A stretch of DNA of 64,000 nucleotides from Streptomyces violaceoruber (GCA_000720805.1 JODI01000044.1:6384-70383); one strand, 5' to 3'; positions 8,797 to 16,981 are shown, numbered from the stretch's first letter. Notes: generated from the sequence alone by a model not told the origin. Translations and numbers: made by a program.

Positions 8797-10197
8797 ATGC
8801 CCGCACTGCTTCCCCCCGGAAGACCGCAACGCCTGCTGGCCACGGCGACGTTGCTGACGATGCTCGGATACGGCATCTACCTCACGGCCGGTGTGCTGTA
8901 CCTGACCCGGGCGCTGCACCTGCCGGCGGCGCAGGTCGGCCTCGGCATGGGCGTCGCGGGCGTGGTGTCGCTGGCGGCCGGCATCCCCATCGGCCATCTC
9001 GCCGACCGGGTCGGCGCACGTGCCGTGTACACGGTCACACTGCTCGTCGGCGGTCTCGCCATGGCCGGGCTCTGCCTCACCAGGGACTTCAGGACCTTCG
9101 TGGTCTGCGCGACGCTCAGCGCCGTCGCGCAGACCGCCGGTCCCGCCGCGCGCAGCCCCCTGGTGCAGAAGTACGGGGGTGAGAAGCCGGCCGAGTTCCG
9201 CGGTTACCTCCGGGCGGTGACGAACCTCGGCATCGCGGGTGGTTCGGTCGTCGCGGCCTGGGCGATCGAACGCGACACCAGGTCCGCGTACGTGCTGATC
9301 ATCGGCGCGAGCGCGGTGTCGTACGTGATCGGGGCCGCGATGGCGGGCTTCATGCCCAGCGTGCCGCCGCTGAACGCGCGCCCCGGGCCGAGGTGGATCG
9401 CGCTGCGGGACCGTCCCTACGTGGTGCTCACGGTCCTCGACGGGCTGATGGCCATGCAGTACCGGGTGCTGACCGTCGCGGTACCGCTCTGGCTGCTCGA
9501 CCGGACCTCGGCACCGCACTGGTCGGTCTCGGCCGTGATGCTGGCCAACACCGCGCTCGTCGTCTGCCTCCAGGTACGGGGGAGCCGCAACATCGACACC
9601 GTGCCCGCCGCCGCGGCCGCGTTCCGCAAGGCCGGGTTCGCCTTCCTGCTGGCGTGCGCCGCCCTGTCCGCGCTGCCCGGACTGCCCGCGTGGGCCGCCG
9701 TCCTGGTGCTGCTCACGGCCGTCACCATCCACACGTTCGGTGAGATCTGGCAGGCCGCCGGGGGCTTCGAACTGTCCTTCGCCCTCGCGCCCAAGGAGTC
9801 GCTGGGCCAGTACCAGGGCCTGTTCGGAATGGGCCTCGGCCTGGGCACCACCCTCGGCCCCTCCGTACTGATCGCCCTCTGCATCGACCAGGGCCGGATC
9901 GGCTGGTGGATCGTAGGCCTGGGCTTCGCCCTCACCGGCCTGGCCATCCCCCCGACCACCCGCTGGGCCGAGCGCGCCCGCGCGAAGTCCCACCCCTGCG
10001 CCGACGCCACGACCCGCCGTTCTCTGCGTGGAACCGATCGTCCACCGCCGCTGGTACGCCCGTCCGCTCTGACCTCAGCGACGGGCCGGCGCCAGCACAC
10101 TCAGACCGAACATCAGGACCCCCAGGGGAAGGTGGACCGACGGCACGTGCGCGATGCCGAGCACGACCTGGACCGAGGCGAGTACGAGGAAACCTGA
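8797..10197 (+). CDS. MFS transporter, probable product exporter, with aberrant C-terminus
   Basis: The first 390 or so residues form a 12-helix major facilitator protein, with the cytoplasmic loop motif GHLADRVGAR between helices 2 and 3. It ends the biosynthetic cassette and is probably its exporter or self-resistance gene. The last 65-70 residues (from about 9990) are hydrophilic, rich in Arg, Asp, His and Thr, and lie antisense to the last 123 nt of the convergent gene. Another frame in this tail would stop at about 10067-10069, just short of the neighbour's stop at 10075. A small indel or a junction created when the cassette inserted could therefore have produced the present tail. The start follows an AAGGAAAGG-like ribosome site. 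Confidence 0.8.
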   Translation: MPALLPPGRPQRLLATATLLTMLGYGIYLTAGVLYLTRALHLPAAQVGLGMGVAGVVSLAAGIPIGHLADRVGARAVYTVTLLVGGLAMAGLCLTRDFRTFVVCATLSAVAQTAGPAARSPLVQKYGGEKPAEFRGYLRAVTNLGIAGGSVVAAWAIERDTRSAYVLIIGASAVSYVIGAAMAGFMPSVPPLNARPGPRWIALRDRPYVVLTVLDGLMAMQYRVLTVAVPLWLLDRTSAPHWSVSAVMLANTALVVCLQVRGSRNIDTVPAAAAAFRKAGFAFLLACAALSALPGLPAWAAVLVLLTAVTIHTFGEIWQAAGGFELSFALAPKESLGQYQGLFGMGLGLGTTLGPSVLIALCIDQGRIGWWIVGLGFALTGLAIPPTTRWAERARAKSHPCADATTRRSLRGTDRPPPLVRPSALTSATGRRQHTQTEHQDPQGKVDRRHVRDAEHDLDRGEYEET

Positions 10198-10455
10198 CGC
10201 GTACCAGACGGGCCGGGGCGAGCCGCCGCCCGGCTTCCACGCCAGCACCGCCGCGAGCACGTACAGCATCGACGCCCCGTACATCACACGGGCTCCGGCA
10301 CTGTGCAGCGTCTCTCCGTAGGACGAGGTCAGCAGCAGTCCGGCGGAGACCGCCTGGAGGAAGATGGTCAGGGTCTGCAGGGCGATCGCGATCCGCAGGA
10401 ACGAGGAGCCGCGCTGTGCTTTCGCCGTCGCCGTCGCCGTCGCCTCAGTGGCCAT
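10075..10455 (-). CDS. Small four-helix membrane protein
   Basis: A 126-residue protein with a short polar N-terminus followed by four hydrophobic segments, at roughly 22-42, 52-70, 83-101 and 105-120. I do not recognise a named family. The repeated Ala-Thr codons after the start (ATEATATATAKAQ) are low-complexity. It is divergent from the ECF41 sigma gene and could be one of that factor's targets, since ECF41 factors commonly control an adjacent gene, but no matching promoter was found. Its 3' end is overlapped by the exporter tail. Confidence 0.7.
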   Translation of the reverse strand: MATEATATATAKAQRGSSFLRIAIALQTLTIFLQAVSAGLLLTSSYGETLHSAGARVMYGASMLYVLAAVLAWKPGGGSPRPVWYASGFLVLASVQVVLGIAHVPSVHLPLGVLMFGLSVLAPARR

Positions 10456-10571
10456 GTCACAGTCCCCTTTTCCGCCCTCGGGTTTCCCGGCCCCGGGCAG
10501 TGGATCGATAAGGTCTCACCAGCCCGACGACGCGGGACTGCGAAAGGTAAGGCGAGGGGGCGGCCGGAAGC

Positions 10572-11492
10572 ATGGGGAGTGCCGGGACCGGCGCGGATGA
10601 GACAGCCGGCGAGCGACGCCAACTGATCAATGTCGCCTACCGGTTGCTCGGTTCGGTGACCGAGGCCGAGGACGCCGTACAGGATGCCTACGCACGCTGG
10701 TACGGGCTGCCGCGAAGCCGGCGGGAGGAGATCCTGTCCCCGGGCGCCTGGCTGACGACGGTGACCGGCCGCATCTGCCTGGACCGGCTCGGCTCGGCGC
10801 GGGCCCGCCGTGAACGCTATGTCGGCGCGTGGCTGCCCGAGCCGCTGCCCGACCGTACCGAGTGGGACCATCCGGGCGGCGCCGGCCCCACCGGCCCCGC
10901 GGATCCCGCCGACCAGATCGTCCTGGACGAGTCGGTGGCCATGGCCTTCCTCGTCGTCCTGGAGTCGATGACGCCCGCCGAGCGGGTGGCGTTCGTCCTG
11001 CATGACGTCTTCCGGTACCCGTTCGCCGAGATAGCGGACGTTCTCGGCCGGACCCCCGCGGCCTGCAAGCAGCTGGCGGCCTCCGCCCGGCGGCGGGTGA
11101 GCGTCGCGCGCGCCCCGGTGACGGCCACGATGACCGGTCAGGCCGACGTGGTGAGGCAGGTGAAAGAGGCATGGGAGACCAAGGACGTCGCCACCCTCGT
11201 CGGGCTGCTCAACCCGGCCGCCGTGATGACCGCCGACGGCGGCGGCATGGTCGGCACCGTCCTGCGCCCGGTCGAGGGCGGCGCGCGCATCGCCCAGTAC
11301 ATGGTCGCCATCGCCGACAAGGCTCCGGGGCTCGAACTCGTGGAGCGGTCGGTCAACGGTGTGCCGGGCCTGGTGGCCCAGCGTGCCGGCGTCGTCATGA
11401 CCGTGGCCTCGTTCGACGTCTCCGAAGGGCGCGTCACCCGGATCTGGGCGGTCCGCAACCCGGAGAAGCTGCGGCCGTGGGCGCGGGTCTAG
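10572..11492 (+). CDS. ECF41-family RNA polymerase sigma factor with SnoaL-like domain (SigJ-like)
   Basis: A 306-residue sigma factor. Region 2 (about 16-80) and region 4 (about 125-180, with the helix-turn-helix around FAEIADVLGRTPAACKQ) are joined by a linker carrying WLPEPL. A fused SnoaL/NTF2-like domain occupies about 190-300. It has the ECF41 signature near the C-terminus, here NPEKL instead of the usual NPDKL. In this group the C-terminal domain replaces a separate anti-sigma factor and modulates activity. The usual partner, a carboxymuconolactone decarboxylase, oxidoreductase or epimerase gene, is absent; the neighbours are a small membrane protein and a permease. Confidence 0.9.
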   Translation: MGSAGTGADETAGERRQLINVAYRLLGSVTEAEDAVQDAYARWYGLPRSRREEILSPGAWLTTVTGRICLDRLGSARARRERYVGAWLPEPLPDRTEWDHPGGAGPTGPADPADQIVLDESVAMAFLVVLESMTPAERVAFVLHDVFRYPFAEIADVLGRTPAACKQLAASARRRVSVARAPVTATMTGQADVVRQVKEAWETKDVATLVGLLNPAAVMTADGGGMVGTVLRPVEGGARIAQYMVAIADKAPGLELVERSVNGVPGLVAQRAGVVMTVASFDVSEGRVTRIWAVRNPEKLRPWARV

Positions 11493-11534
11493 GGCCTCGC
11501 TCGGCAGAGGTCGAACCCCTGCAGCGCAACAGCC

Positions 11535-12251
11535 CTACAACCCCCACACTCCTTTCCCCACCGCCGTGATCCCGCCGGCCAGTGCCAGGAGCAGCACCAG
11601 CAGCCGGGCCCGCCGCTCCGGTATGCGGCCCGCGAGCCCTCTGCCGATCACGCCGCCCACGGTCATCGCGGCGGCGACCGAGATCCAGCGCGCCGTGCTC
11701 AGGTGCGGGAGCCCGCTCGACGCCACCGAGAGGGCGTTCACGATGGCGCCGTAGAACATCGCGTTCGGGACGAACTCCCGCACCGTCCAGCCCGCGTTGA
11801 CGGCGTACAGGGAGACGGGCGGGCCGCCGACGCCCGCCGCCGCGTTCATGAGGCCGCCCGCGGCGCCCGCCGCCACCGCGCCCAGGCGGCCCCGGAGCGC
11901 CGGTACCCGTGCGCCCCGCATCACCAGCCCCACCGCCACCGTCACCAGGCCGCCCATGACCAACATCAGGGCGGGCTCGGGGAGTCGGCGGGTCAGCCAG
12001 GTGCCCGCCGGGACCGTGCAGGCCGCCGCCGCGCACAGGGGGACCATCGCGGACGGCCGAACGCGTCGCCACCCGCCGGCCAACCCCACGACGCTGATCG
12101 TCCCGGCCGCGCAGTTGGCCAGCACGATCCCGTCGGACGGGCCCAGCAACAGCACCAGCGCGGGTACGGCGACCAGGGCGAAGCCCATCCCGGTCAGCCA
12201 CTGCACGGAGCTGCCGAGCAGCACGATCGCCGGAAGCAGCAGCTCCGTCAT
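11535..12251 (-). CDS. TauE/SafE family membrane permease
   Basis: A 238-residue polytopic protein with about 7-8 hydrophobic segments and the two half-repeats of the TauE/SafE (sulfite/organosulfonate exporter) family. The repeats carry GxGFALVAVPAL and GLMNAAAGVGGPPVSLY, the latter close to the family's second-half signature. The substrate cannot be predicted. It is convergent with the sigma gene, 42 nt apart, and its start lies 18 nt downstream of a perfect 20-bp palindrome, so a dedicated repressor probably controls it. Confidence 0.82.
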   Translation of the reverse strand: MTELLLPAIVLLGSSVQWLTGMGFALVAVPALVLLLGPSDGIVLANCAAGTISVVGLAGGWRRVRPSAMVPLCAAAACTVPAGTWLTRRLPEPALMLVMGGLVTVAVGLVMRGARVPALRGRLGAVAAGAAGGLMNAAAGVGGPPVSLYAVNAGWTVREFVPNAMFYGAIVNALSVASSGLPHLSTARWISVAAAMTVGGVIGRGLAGRIPERRARLLVLLLALAGGITAVGKGVWGL

Positions 12252-12269
12252 GGTCCCGCCCCTCTCGGT

Positions 12270-12289
12270 GGGTGTAGCGCGCTACACCC
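12270..12289. promoter_or_regulatory. Perfect 20-bp palindrome, probable operator of the permease gene
   Basis: GGGTGTAGCGCGCTACACCC is fully self-complementary and ends 18 nt before the ATG of the TauE/SafE gene on the minus strand. The size and symmetry fit a TetR- or GntR-type operator. No regulator gene of that type is adjacent. A terminator is unlikely because there is no loop and no T-run. Confidence 0.55.
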
Positions 12290-12421
12290 CCGGTTCGGGA
12301 GAGCGCTCCCTCGTGACGGCCCTCGCGAAACGGAATGGTTGAGGTCACAAGGTCGCACACCGTCGCACCAGGTCACCGGCCGTCACTGGCCCTCACCGGC
12401 CCTCAACGCAAGGAATCCGTC

Positions 12422-12607
12422 ATGAAGTCGCTGCTCGCCTCCAAGCCCGTCCTGTGGTTCCTCTTCCTGTTCAACCTGGCCGTCGCCGCGGCCGCCCCGT
12501 TCGTCGTCGACGGCACCCAGGGCATCATGACCGCTGTCGGCATGGGCGTCGTATCGCTGGGGGCCGGGGTCAGTCTGGTGCGGGGAAGGGGTGTTGACGC
12601 TGCGTGA
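12422..12607 (+). CDS. Small two-helix membrane protein
   Basis: A 61-residue product starting at ATG 12422, with AAGGA 7 nt upstream. It has two hydrophobic segments (about 9-28 and 35-53) and a short basic end. Small proteins of this kind are common and uncharacterised in Streptomyces; no function is proposed. It is divergent from the permease and followed by the gene for a secreted protein. Confidence 0.6.
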   Translation: MKSLLASKPVLWFLFLFNLAVAAAAPFVVDGTQGIMTAVGMGVVSLGAGVSLVRGRGVDAA

Positions 12608-12774
12608 CAGGATGGGCACGGGCCGCACGTTGGCCGAGCCGTGTCTCCGCCCTGTACGTCGGCTGCACGGGCGCTAACCAGCGGAAAGCGAGTCTGGAGT
12701 CACTCCACACCGCGGCGGACGCGGAAGGAGAAGGACCCACCAGAAGCACCCACCTCGCACCGCAGGAGACAGCG

Positions 12775-13281
12775 ATGACCCGTCGTTCCATGACCCAGCG
12801 CGCAGCACTCGTCACCGTCACCGCCCTGGTCGCCGTCGGCACCGTGGCCGCGGGCGTCAGCCTCGCCGGTTCGGACGCTTCGGCGAAGACGCAGCCCAGC
12901 AAGAAGCAGGTCGCCACGCTCTTCGATCGCTGGAACACGGCTCTGCGGACCGGCGACCCGGACAAGGTGGCCGACCTGTACGCGAAGGACGCGGTCCTGC
13001 TGCCCACGGTCTCCGACAAGGTCAGAACGGACCGCGCCGAAATAGTCGACTACTTCGAGCACTTCCTGCTGAACAAGCCGGTCGGCAAGAAGATCCAGAC
13101 GATCGTCAAGGTCCTCGACGGCAACTCCGCGATCGACACCGGTGTGTACGAGTTCACGCTCACCGACCCCGACACCGGCAAGAAGCGTGTGGTGAAGGCT
13201 CGTTACTCGTACGAGTACGAGAAGGTCGGCGGAACGTGGAAGATCCAGAACCACCACTCCTCGGCGATGCCCGAGAGCTGA
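12775..13281 (+). CDS. Secreted SgcJ/EcaC-family (NTF2-like) protein
   Basis: A 168-residue protein with a signal peptide: a basic start MTRRSMTQR, a hydrophobic core near 12-32 and a likely Ala-X-Ala cleavage just before KTQPSKK. The remainder is a cystatin/NTF2-like fold of the SgcJ/EcaC (TIGR02246-like) type, with WNTALRTGDPDKVADLYA near its start and the family ending WKIQNHHSSAMPE. Such proteins have been called oxidoreductases, but the reaction is unproven. ATG 12775 has CAGGAG upstream; a longer frame from 12604 would hide the signal peptide and was rejected. Its final codons are the first unit of a 14-bp repeat array. Confidence 0.8.
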   Translation: MTRRSMTQRAALVTVTALVAVGTVAAGVSLAGSDASAKTQPSKKQVATLFDRWNTALRTGDPDKVADLYAKDAVLLPTVSDKVRTDRAEIVDYFEHFLLNKPVGKKIQTIVKVLDGNSAIDTGVYEFTLTDPDTGKKRVVKARYSYEYEKVGGTWKIQNHHSSAMPES

Positions 13282-13367
13282 GGCCCGAGAAATGAGGCCC
13301 GAGAAATGAGGCCCGAGAAATGAGGCCCGAGAAATGAGGCCCGAGAGCTGAGGCCCGAGAGCTGATC
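13270..13367. repeat. 14-bp tandem array, seven copies, anchored on a stop codon
   Basis: Seven consecutive 14-bp units run from 13270 to 13367 (CCCGAGAGCTGAGG or CCCGAGAAATGAGG; the last diverges in two bases). The first unit contains the last codons and the TGA of the secreted SgcJ-like gene. Every unit carries a TGA, and because 14 is not a multiple of 3 the stops fall in all three frames. The array fills the gap to the convergent histidine kinase gene. Its near-identity suggests recent slippage expansion. Confidence 0.95.
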
Positions 13368-13389
13368 TCGGCCGCCCCTCGGCCCTCTC

Positions 13390-14742
13390 TCAGCTGCCAC
13401 CCCTGTGCGCCGCCCGCAGGCGGATCTCCACGCACAGCCCGCCGCCGGGAGCGTCCCGGAGTGTCACGGTCCCGCCGTCGTCGGTCACCAGCTGTCTGAC
13501 GACGGCGAGGCCGAGTCCGGAGCCGGAGCGGCCGGTCAGGCCCTGGCCCCGCCAGAAGCGGTCGAAGGCGCGGGACTTCTCGGCGTCCGACATGCCGGGG
13601 CCCTCGTCGAGCACCGACAGCACCACCTCGTCGCCCTGCGCCTGAGCCCGGACGGTGATCGTGCCGCCGTCCGGAGACACCTCCAGGGCGTTCGAGAACA
13701 CGTTGTCCAGCACCTGGTCCAGGGCACCGGGGCTGGACATCACCAGCAGCCGGCCGTCGATACTCCCCCTGAGCGCGATGGTGACACCGCGCTCGTCGGC
13801 GGCCGGCCTCCACACCGTCAGACGCTCGTCCACGATGTCCCGCAGGAGCAGCGGCTCCGCCGCCGCGACCTTGGCCTCGGCCCGCGCCAGCACCAGCAGC
13901 CCGTTGACGAGCCGGCTCATCCGGACCACCTCGGCGGTCGCCTGCTCCACGTCCTCCCGTACGAACTCGTCGTCCACGCCGTCCGCGATGTTGTCCAGCG
14001 ACAGGCGCAACGCCGTGAGCGGGGTGCGCAGTTGATGGGAGGCGTCCGCCACGAAGATGCGCTGGGCGGCGATCAGGGTGTCCAGGCGTTCCGCGCCCTG
14101 GTTGAGGGTGCGGGCGAGGGTCTGGGTCTCCGGCGGCCCCGTCACCGGTGAGCGCGCGGTCAGGTCGCCGTCGCTGAACTTGCTGGCCATGGCGTTGAGT
14201 TCGCGCAGGGGGCGGGTGAGGCGGCGGGCGACGACCGAGCCGATCGCGGCGGCCGCCGCCAGGACGAGGACGGCGAGCCCGGCCCGGAAGCCCCAGATCT
14301 GCCACAGCCGCCTGGTCATGTCCGAGGTCGAGTAGACGATCCGGACGGCCGCACCCCCGTCGGCGGGCACGGTGACCGTCAGGTGCTTGCCCCAGATGAA
14401 GTCCGAGCCCCAGTCGGTCGTCGACGCCTTCCGTTCCACGGCCCGGGTCAGCGCCGCGCCCGGGGCGGGCTTCGGCAGGTCCGGGGCACAGCTGCTGGTG
14501 GGGGTCGCCTCGACGGCGCCGGGCGTTCGGCCGCCATACGCCCTGGCCACCTCGGTGAGGGCTTCGCACGAGATGCGATCGCCGTTGCCCAGCAGCAGCG
14601 CCATGGTGTTGGCCTCACGCAGGACCGACAGTTCGGTGTCGTCCCGCAGCTGCTTGGTGAGGGTGAAGGCCACCGGCACCGTGAACAGCAGGATGGCGAC
14701 CGCGACGAGCAGGATGTAGCTGCGGATGAGCTGGCGGTTCAT
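13390..14742 (-). CDS. Two-component sensor histidine kinase
   Basis: A 450-residue membrane kinase. An N-terminal helix (about 8-28), an extracytoplasmic sensor domain (about 30-150) and a second helix (about 150-172) lead into HAMP, then HisKA with the phosphoacceptor His at about 236 in DASHQLRTPL. The HATPase domain has N-box NVFSNAL and G-boxes DEGPGM and GSGLGLAVV. The signal is unknown. The start overlaps the stop of the response regulator gene by 4 nt, so the two are translationally coupled and form a cognate pair. Confidence 0.92.
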   Translation of the reverse strand: MNRQLIRSYILLVAVAILLFTVPVAFTLTKQLRDDTELSVLREANTMALLLGNGDRISCEALTEVARAYGGRTPGAVEATPTSSCAPDLPKPAPGAALTRAVERKASTTDWGSDFIWGKHLTVTVPADGGAAVRIVYSTSDMTRRLWQIWGFRAGLAVLVLAAAAAIGSVVARRLTRPLRELNAMASKFSDGDLTARSPVTGPPETQTLARTLNQGAERLDTLIAAQRIFVADASHQLRTPLTALRLSLDNIADGVDDEFVREDVEQATAEVVRMSRLVNGLLVLARAEAKVAAAEPLLLRDIVDERLTVWRPAADERGVTIALRGSIDGRLLVMSSPGALDQVLDNVFSNALEVSPDGGTITVRAQAQGDEVVLSVLDEGPGMSDAEKSRAFDRFWRGQGLTGRSGSGLGLAVVRQLVTDDGGTVTLRDAPGGGLCVEIRLRAAHRGGS

Positions 14743-15434
14743 GAGGGCCCGGCGTCCTCGACGATCTCCAGCCGGAAGCCCACCCCTCGCACCGCCTCGA
14801 TCGCGACGGCCCCGGCGAACTTCCGCCGCAGCGCCGCCACGTGCACGTCCAGCGTCTTCGTCGGCCCGAACCAGTTCGCGTCCCAGACCGCCTCCATGAT
14901 CTGCTCGCGCGACATCAGCGCGCCCGGCTCCTCGGTGAGGAAGGACAGCAGGTCGTACTCCTTGGGCGTGAGGGCCACCTCCTCGCCGTCGAGGCGGACG
15001 CGGGCGGCCTTGCGGTCGACAGTGAGGCGGGGGCCGTAGCGGTCGACGGTGCTCCCGGCGGCGGGGGTACGGGGCTGGACGCGGCGCATGACCGCTCGTA
15101 TCCGCGCGATGACCTCCCGGACCCCGAACGGCTTGGTCACGTAGTCGTCGGCGCCGAGCTCCAGCCCCACCACGCGGTCCGTCTCGTCGCTGCGCGCGCT
15201 GATCACGATGATCGGCACGTCACCGCGGCCGCGCAGCGCCTTGCAGACGTCGAGACCGTCGGTGTCGGGCAGCCCGAGATCGAGCAGGACGACGTCGTAG
15301 GGCTCGGGGTGGGCCAGCGCGGCGGCGCCCGTGGCGACCCAGTCGACCTCGAAGCCGTAGCGGGTCAGACCGCGTCGCAGGGACTGGGCGACCGGCTCGT
15401 CGTCTTCCACGAGAAGTACGTGCACAGGCCGCAC
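14739..15434 (-). CDS. OmpR/PhoB-family response regulator
   Basis: A 231-residue regulator. The receiver domain (1-120) has acidic residues D11-D12, phosphoacceptor D52 in VVLLDLGLPD, and the conserved Lys in DDYVTKPFG. A winged-helix DNA-binding domain (about 135-225) follows with LTPKEYDLLSFL and the recognition segment TLDVHVAALRRKF. It is the first gene of the operon with the downstream kinase and is divergent from the aspartate kinase gene across 270 nt. Its targets are unknown. Confidence 0.93.
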   Translation of the reverse strand: MRPVHVLLVEDDEPVAQSLRRGLTRYGFEVDWVATGAAALAHPEPYDVVLLDLGLPDTDGLDVCKALRGRGDVPIIVISARSDETDRVVGLELGADDYVTKPFGVREVIARIRAVMRRVQPRTPAAGSTVDRYGPRLTVDRKAARVRLDGEEVALTPKEYDLLSFLTEEPGALMSREQIMEAVWDANWFGPTKTLDVHVAALRRKFAGAVAIEAVRGVGFRLEIVEDAGPS

Positions 15435-15703
15435 CCTAGTGCTTGGGACTCAGGGCCCTTCTGATGGATCTCCGCGGCGTCGCCTCGCCCGGCACGCACG
15501 CTCACCGCACGCGGCAGGGCGTGTCTGTGACGCTTGGCACTTTTCCGGACGCCTCCGAATGGGCATGCGCTGACCTGGGCGCTCTGGTCTCAGCATGCGA
15601 TACCGCGGAGGCGGATTTCGGGCGCTCGATAGACTGAGCCGACCGCAGTACCTACACGTATGTCTGGACTGCGGAAAACAGACTAAGTGAGCGAGGAGCG
15701 CAC
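15435..15703. promoter_or_regulatory. Divergent promoter region of response regulator and ask-asd
   Basis: This 269-nt gap holds no convincing gene. It must carry promoters in both directions. TAGACT at 15630-15635 is a reasonable -10 element for ask, but no good -35 at 17 bp is seen. A ribosome site GAGGAG ends about 7 nt before the ask GTG. No lysine riboswitch or T-box structure was recognised. Confidence 0.4.
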
Positions 15704-16981
15704 GTGGGCCTTGTCGTGCAGAAGTACGGAGGCTCCTCCGTAGCCGATGCCGAGGGCATCAAGCGCGTCGCCAAGCGGATCGTGGAAGCGAAGCAGAACG
15801 GCCACCAGGTGGTCGTCGTCGTTTCCGCGATGGGCGACACGACGGACGAGCTGATCGATCTCGCCGAAAAGGTGTCTCCGATGCCTGCCGGCCGTGAGTT
15901 CGACATGCTGCTGACCGCCGGAGAACGGATCTCCATGGCGCTGCTGGCCATGGCGATCAAAAACCTGGGCCACGAGGCCCAGTCGTTCACCGGCAGCCAG
16001 GCAGGTGTCATCACCGACTCGGTCCACAACAAAGCGCGGATCATCGACGTCACGCCGGGCCGGATCAGGACGGCGCTGGACGAGGGCAACATCGCCATCG
16101 TCGCCGGCTTCCAGGGCGTCAGCCAGGACAAGAAGGACATCACCACGCTGGGGCGTGGGGGGTCCGACACCACGGCCGTCGCCCTCGCCGCCGCGCTCGA
16201 CGCCGAGGTGTGCGAGATCTACACCGACGTCGACGGCGTGTTCACCGCCGACCCGCGGGTGGTGAAGAAGGCGAAGAAGATCGACTGGATCTCCTTCGAG
16301 GACATGCTGGAGTTGGCGGCCTCCGGGTCGAAGGTGCTGCTCCACCGGTGCGTGGAGTACGCGCGCCGCTACAACATCCCGATCCACGTCCGTTCGTCCT
16401 TCAGCGGGCTGCGGGGCACGTGGGTCAGCAGTGAGCCGATCGAGCAAGGGGACCAGAAGGTGGAGCAGGCCATCATCTCCGGTGTCGCGCACGACACCTC
16501 CGAGGCCAAGGTCACGGTCGTCGGCGTGCCGGACAAGCCGGGCGAGGCCGCCGCGATCTTCCGTGCGATCTCCGACGCCGAGATCAACATCGACATGATC
16601 GTGCAGAACGTGTCCGCCGCCTCCACCGGCCTGACGGACATCTCCTTCACCCTGCCGAAGACCGAGGGCCGCAAGGCCATCGACGCCCTGGAGCGGAACA
16701 AGGGCGGCATCGGCTTCGAGTCGCTGCGCTACGACGACCAGATCGGCAAGATCTCCCTCGTCGGCGCCGGGATGAAGACCAACCCGGGCGTCACCGCCTC
16801 CTTCTTCGAGGCGCTGAGCGACGCGGGCGTCAACATCGAGCTGATCTCGACCTCCGAGATCCGTATCTCGGTGGTCACCCGCGCCGACGATGTGTCCGAG
16901 GCCGTCCGCGCGGTCCACTCCGCCTTCGGACTCGACTCCGACAGCGACGAGGCCGTCGTCTACGGGGGCACCGGACGCTGA
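15704..16981 (+). CDS. ask: Aspartate kinase, alpha subunit
   Basis: A 425-residue aspartokinase that phosphorylates aspartate in the first step to lysine, threonine, methionine and diaminopimelate. The kinase domain (1-245) begins [12 protein letters not shown] and has the GRGGSDTTA segment. Two ACT domains occupy about 260-425, with [16 protein letters not shown] in the first, the region where feedback-resistance mutations arise in Corynebacterium. Length and sequence fit the class whose beta subunit is translated from an in-frame internal start. The GTG start has GAGGAG upstream. The stop overlaps the asd start by 1 nt, giving the classical ask-asd operon. Confidence 0.97.
   Translation: MGLVVQKYGGSSVADAEGIKRVAKRIVEAKQNGHQVVVVVSAMGDTTDELIDLAEKVSPMPAGREFDMLLTAGERISMALLAMAIKNLGHEAQSFTGSQAGVITDSVHNKARIIDVTPGRIRTALDEGNIAIVAGFQGVSQDKKDITTLGRGGSDTTAVALAAALDAEVCEIYTDVDGVFTADPRVVKKAKKIDWISFEDMLELAASGSKVLLHRCVEYARRYNIPIHVRSSFSGLRGTWVSSEPIEQGDQKVEQAIISGVAHDTSEAKVTVVGVPDKPGEAAAIFRAISDAEINIDMIVQNVSAASTGLTDISFTLPKTEGRKAIDALERNKGGIGFESLRYDDQIGKISLVGAGMKTNPGVTASFFEALSDAGVNIELISTSEIRISVVTRADDVSEAVRAVHSAFGLDSDSDEAVVYGGTGR
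16460..16981 (+). CDS. Aspartate kinase beta (regulatory) subunit from an internal start
   Basis: GTG 16460 (codon 253 of ask, same frame) is preceded by AAGGGGA at 16446-16452 with 7 nt spacing. This is a stronger ribosome site than that of many true starts here. It would give a 173-residue product starting [18 protein letters not shown], made of the two ACT domains. That is close to where the separately translated beta subunits of Bacillus aspartokinase II and Corynebacterium LysC begin. The enzyme is therefore probably alpha2-beta2. The position is inferred from sequence only. Confidence 0.65.
   Translation: MEQAIISGVAHDTSEAKVTVVGVPDKPGEAAAIFRAISDAEINIDMIVQNVSAASTGLTDISFTLPKTEGRKAIDALERNKGGIGFESLRYDDQIGKISLVGAGMKTNPGVTASFFEALSDAGVNIELISTSEIRISVVTRADDVSEAVRAVHSAFGLDSDSDEAVVYGGTGR

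Noticed and set aside
10455..10461. TGTCACA, an ECF41-like -35 element near the ECF41 gene
   Set aside because: No CGTC-type -10 follows at 16-17 bp, and the element overlaps the start codon of the divergent gene.
13270..13367. CRISPR-like array
   Set aside because: Units are contiguous with no spacers, only 14 bp long, and no cas genes are present. The same applies to the other tandem arrays.
15435..15703. Lysine riboswitch upstream of aspartokinase
   Set aside because: No conserved L-box pairing was recognised, and lysine riboswitches are not typical of Streptomyces ask genes.
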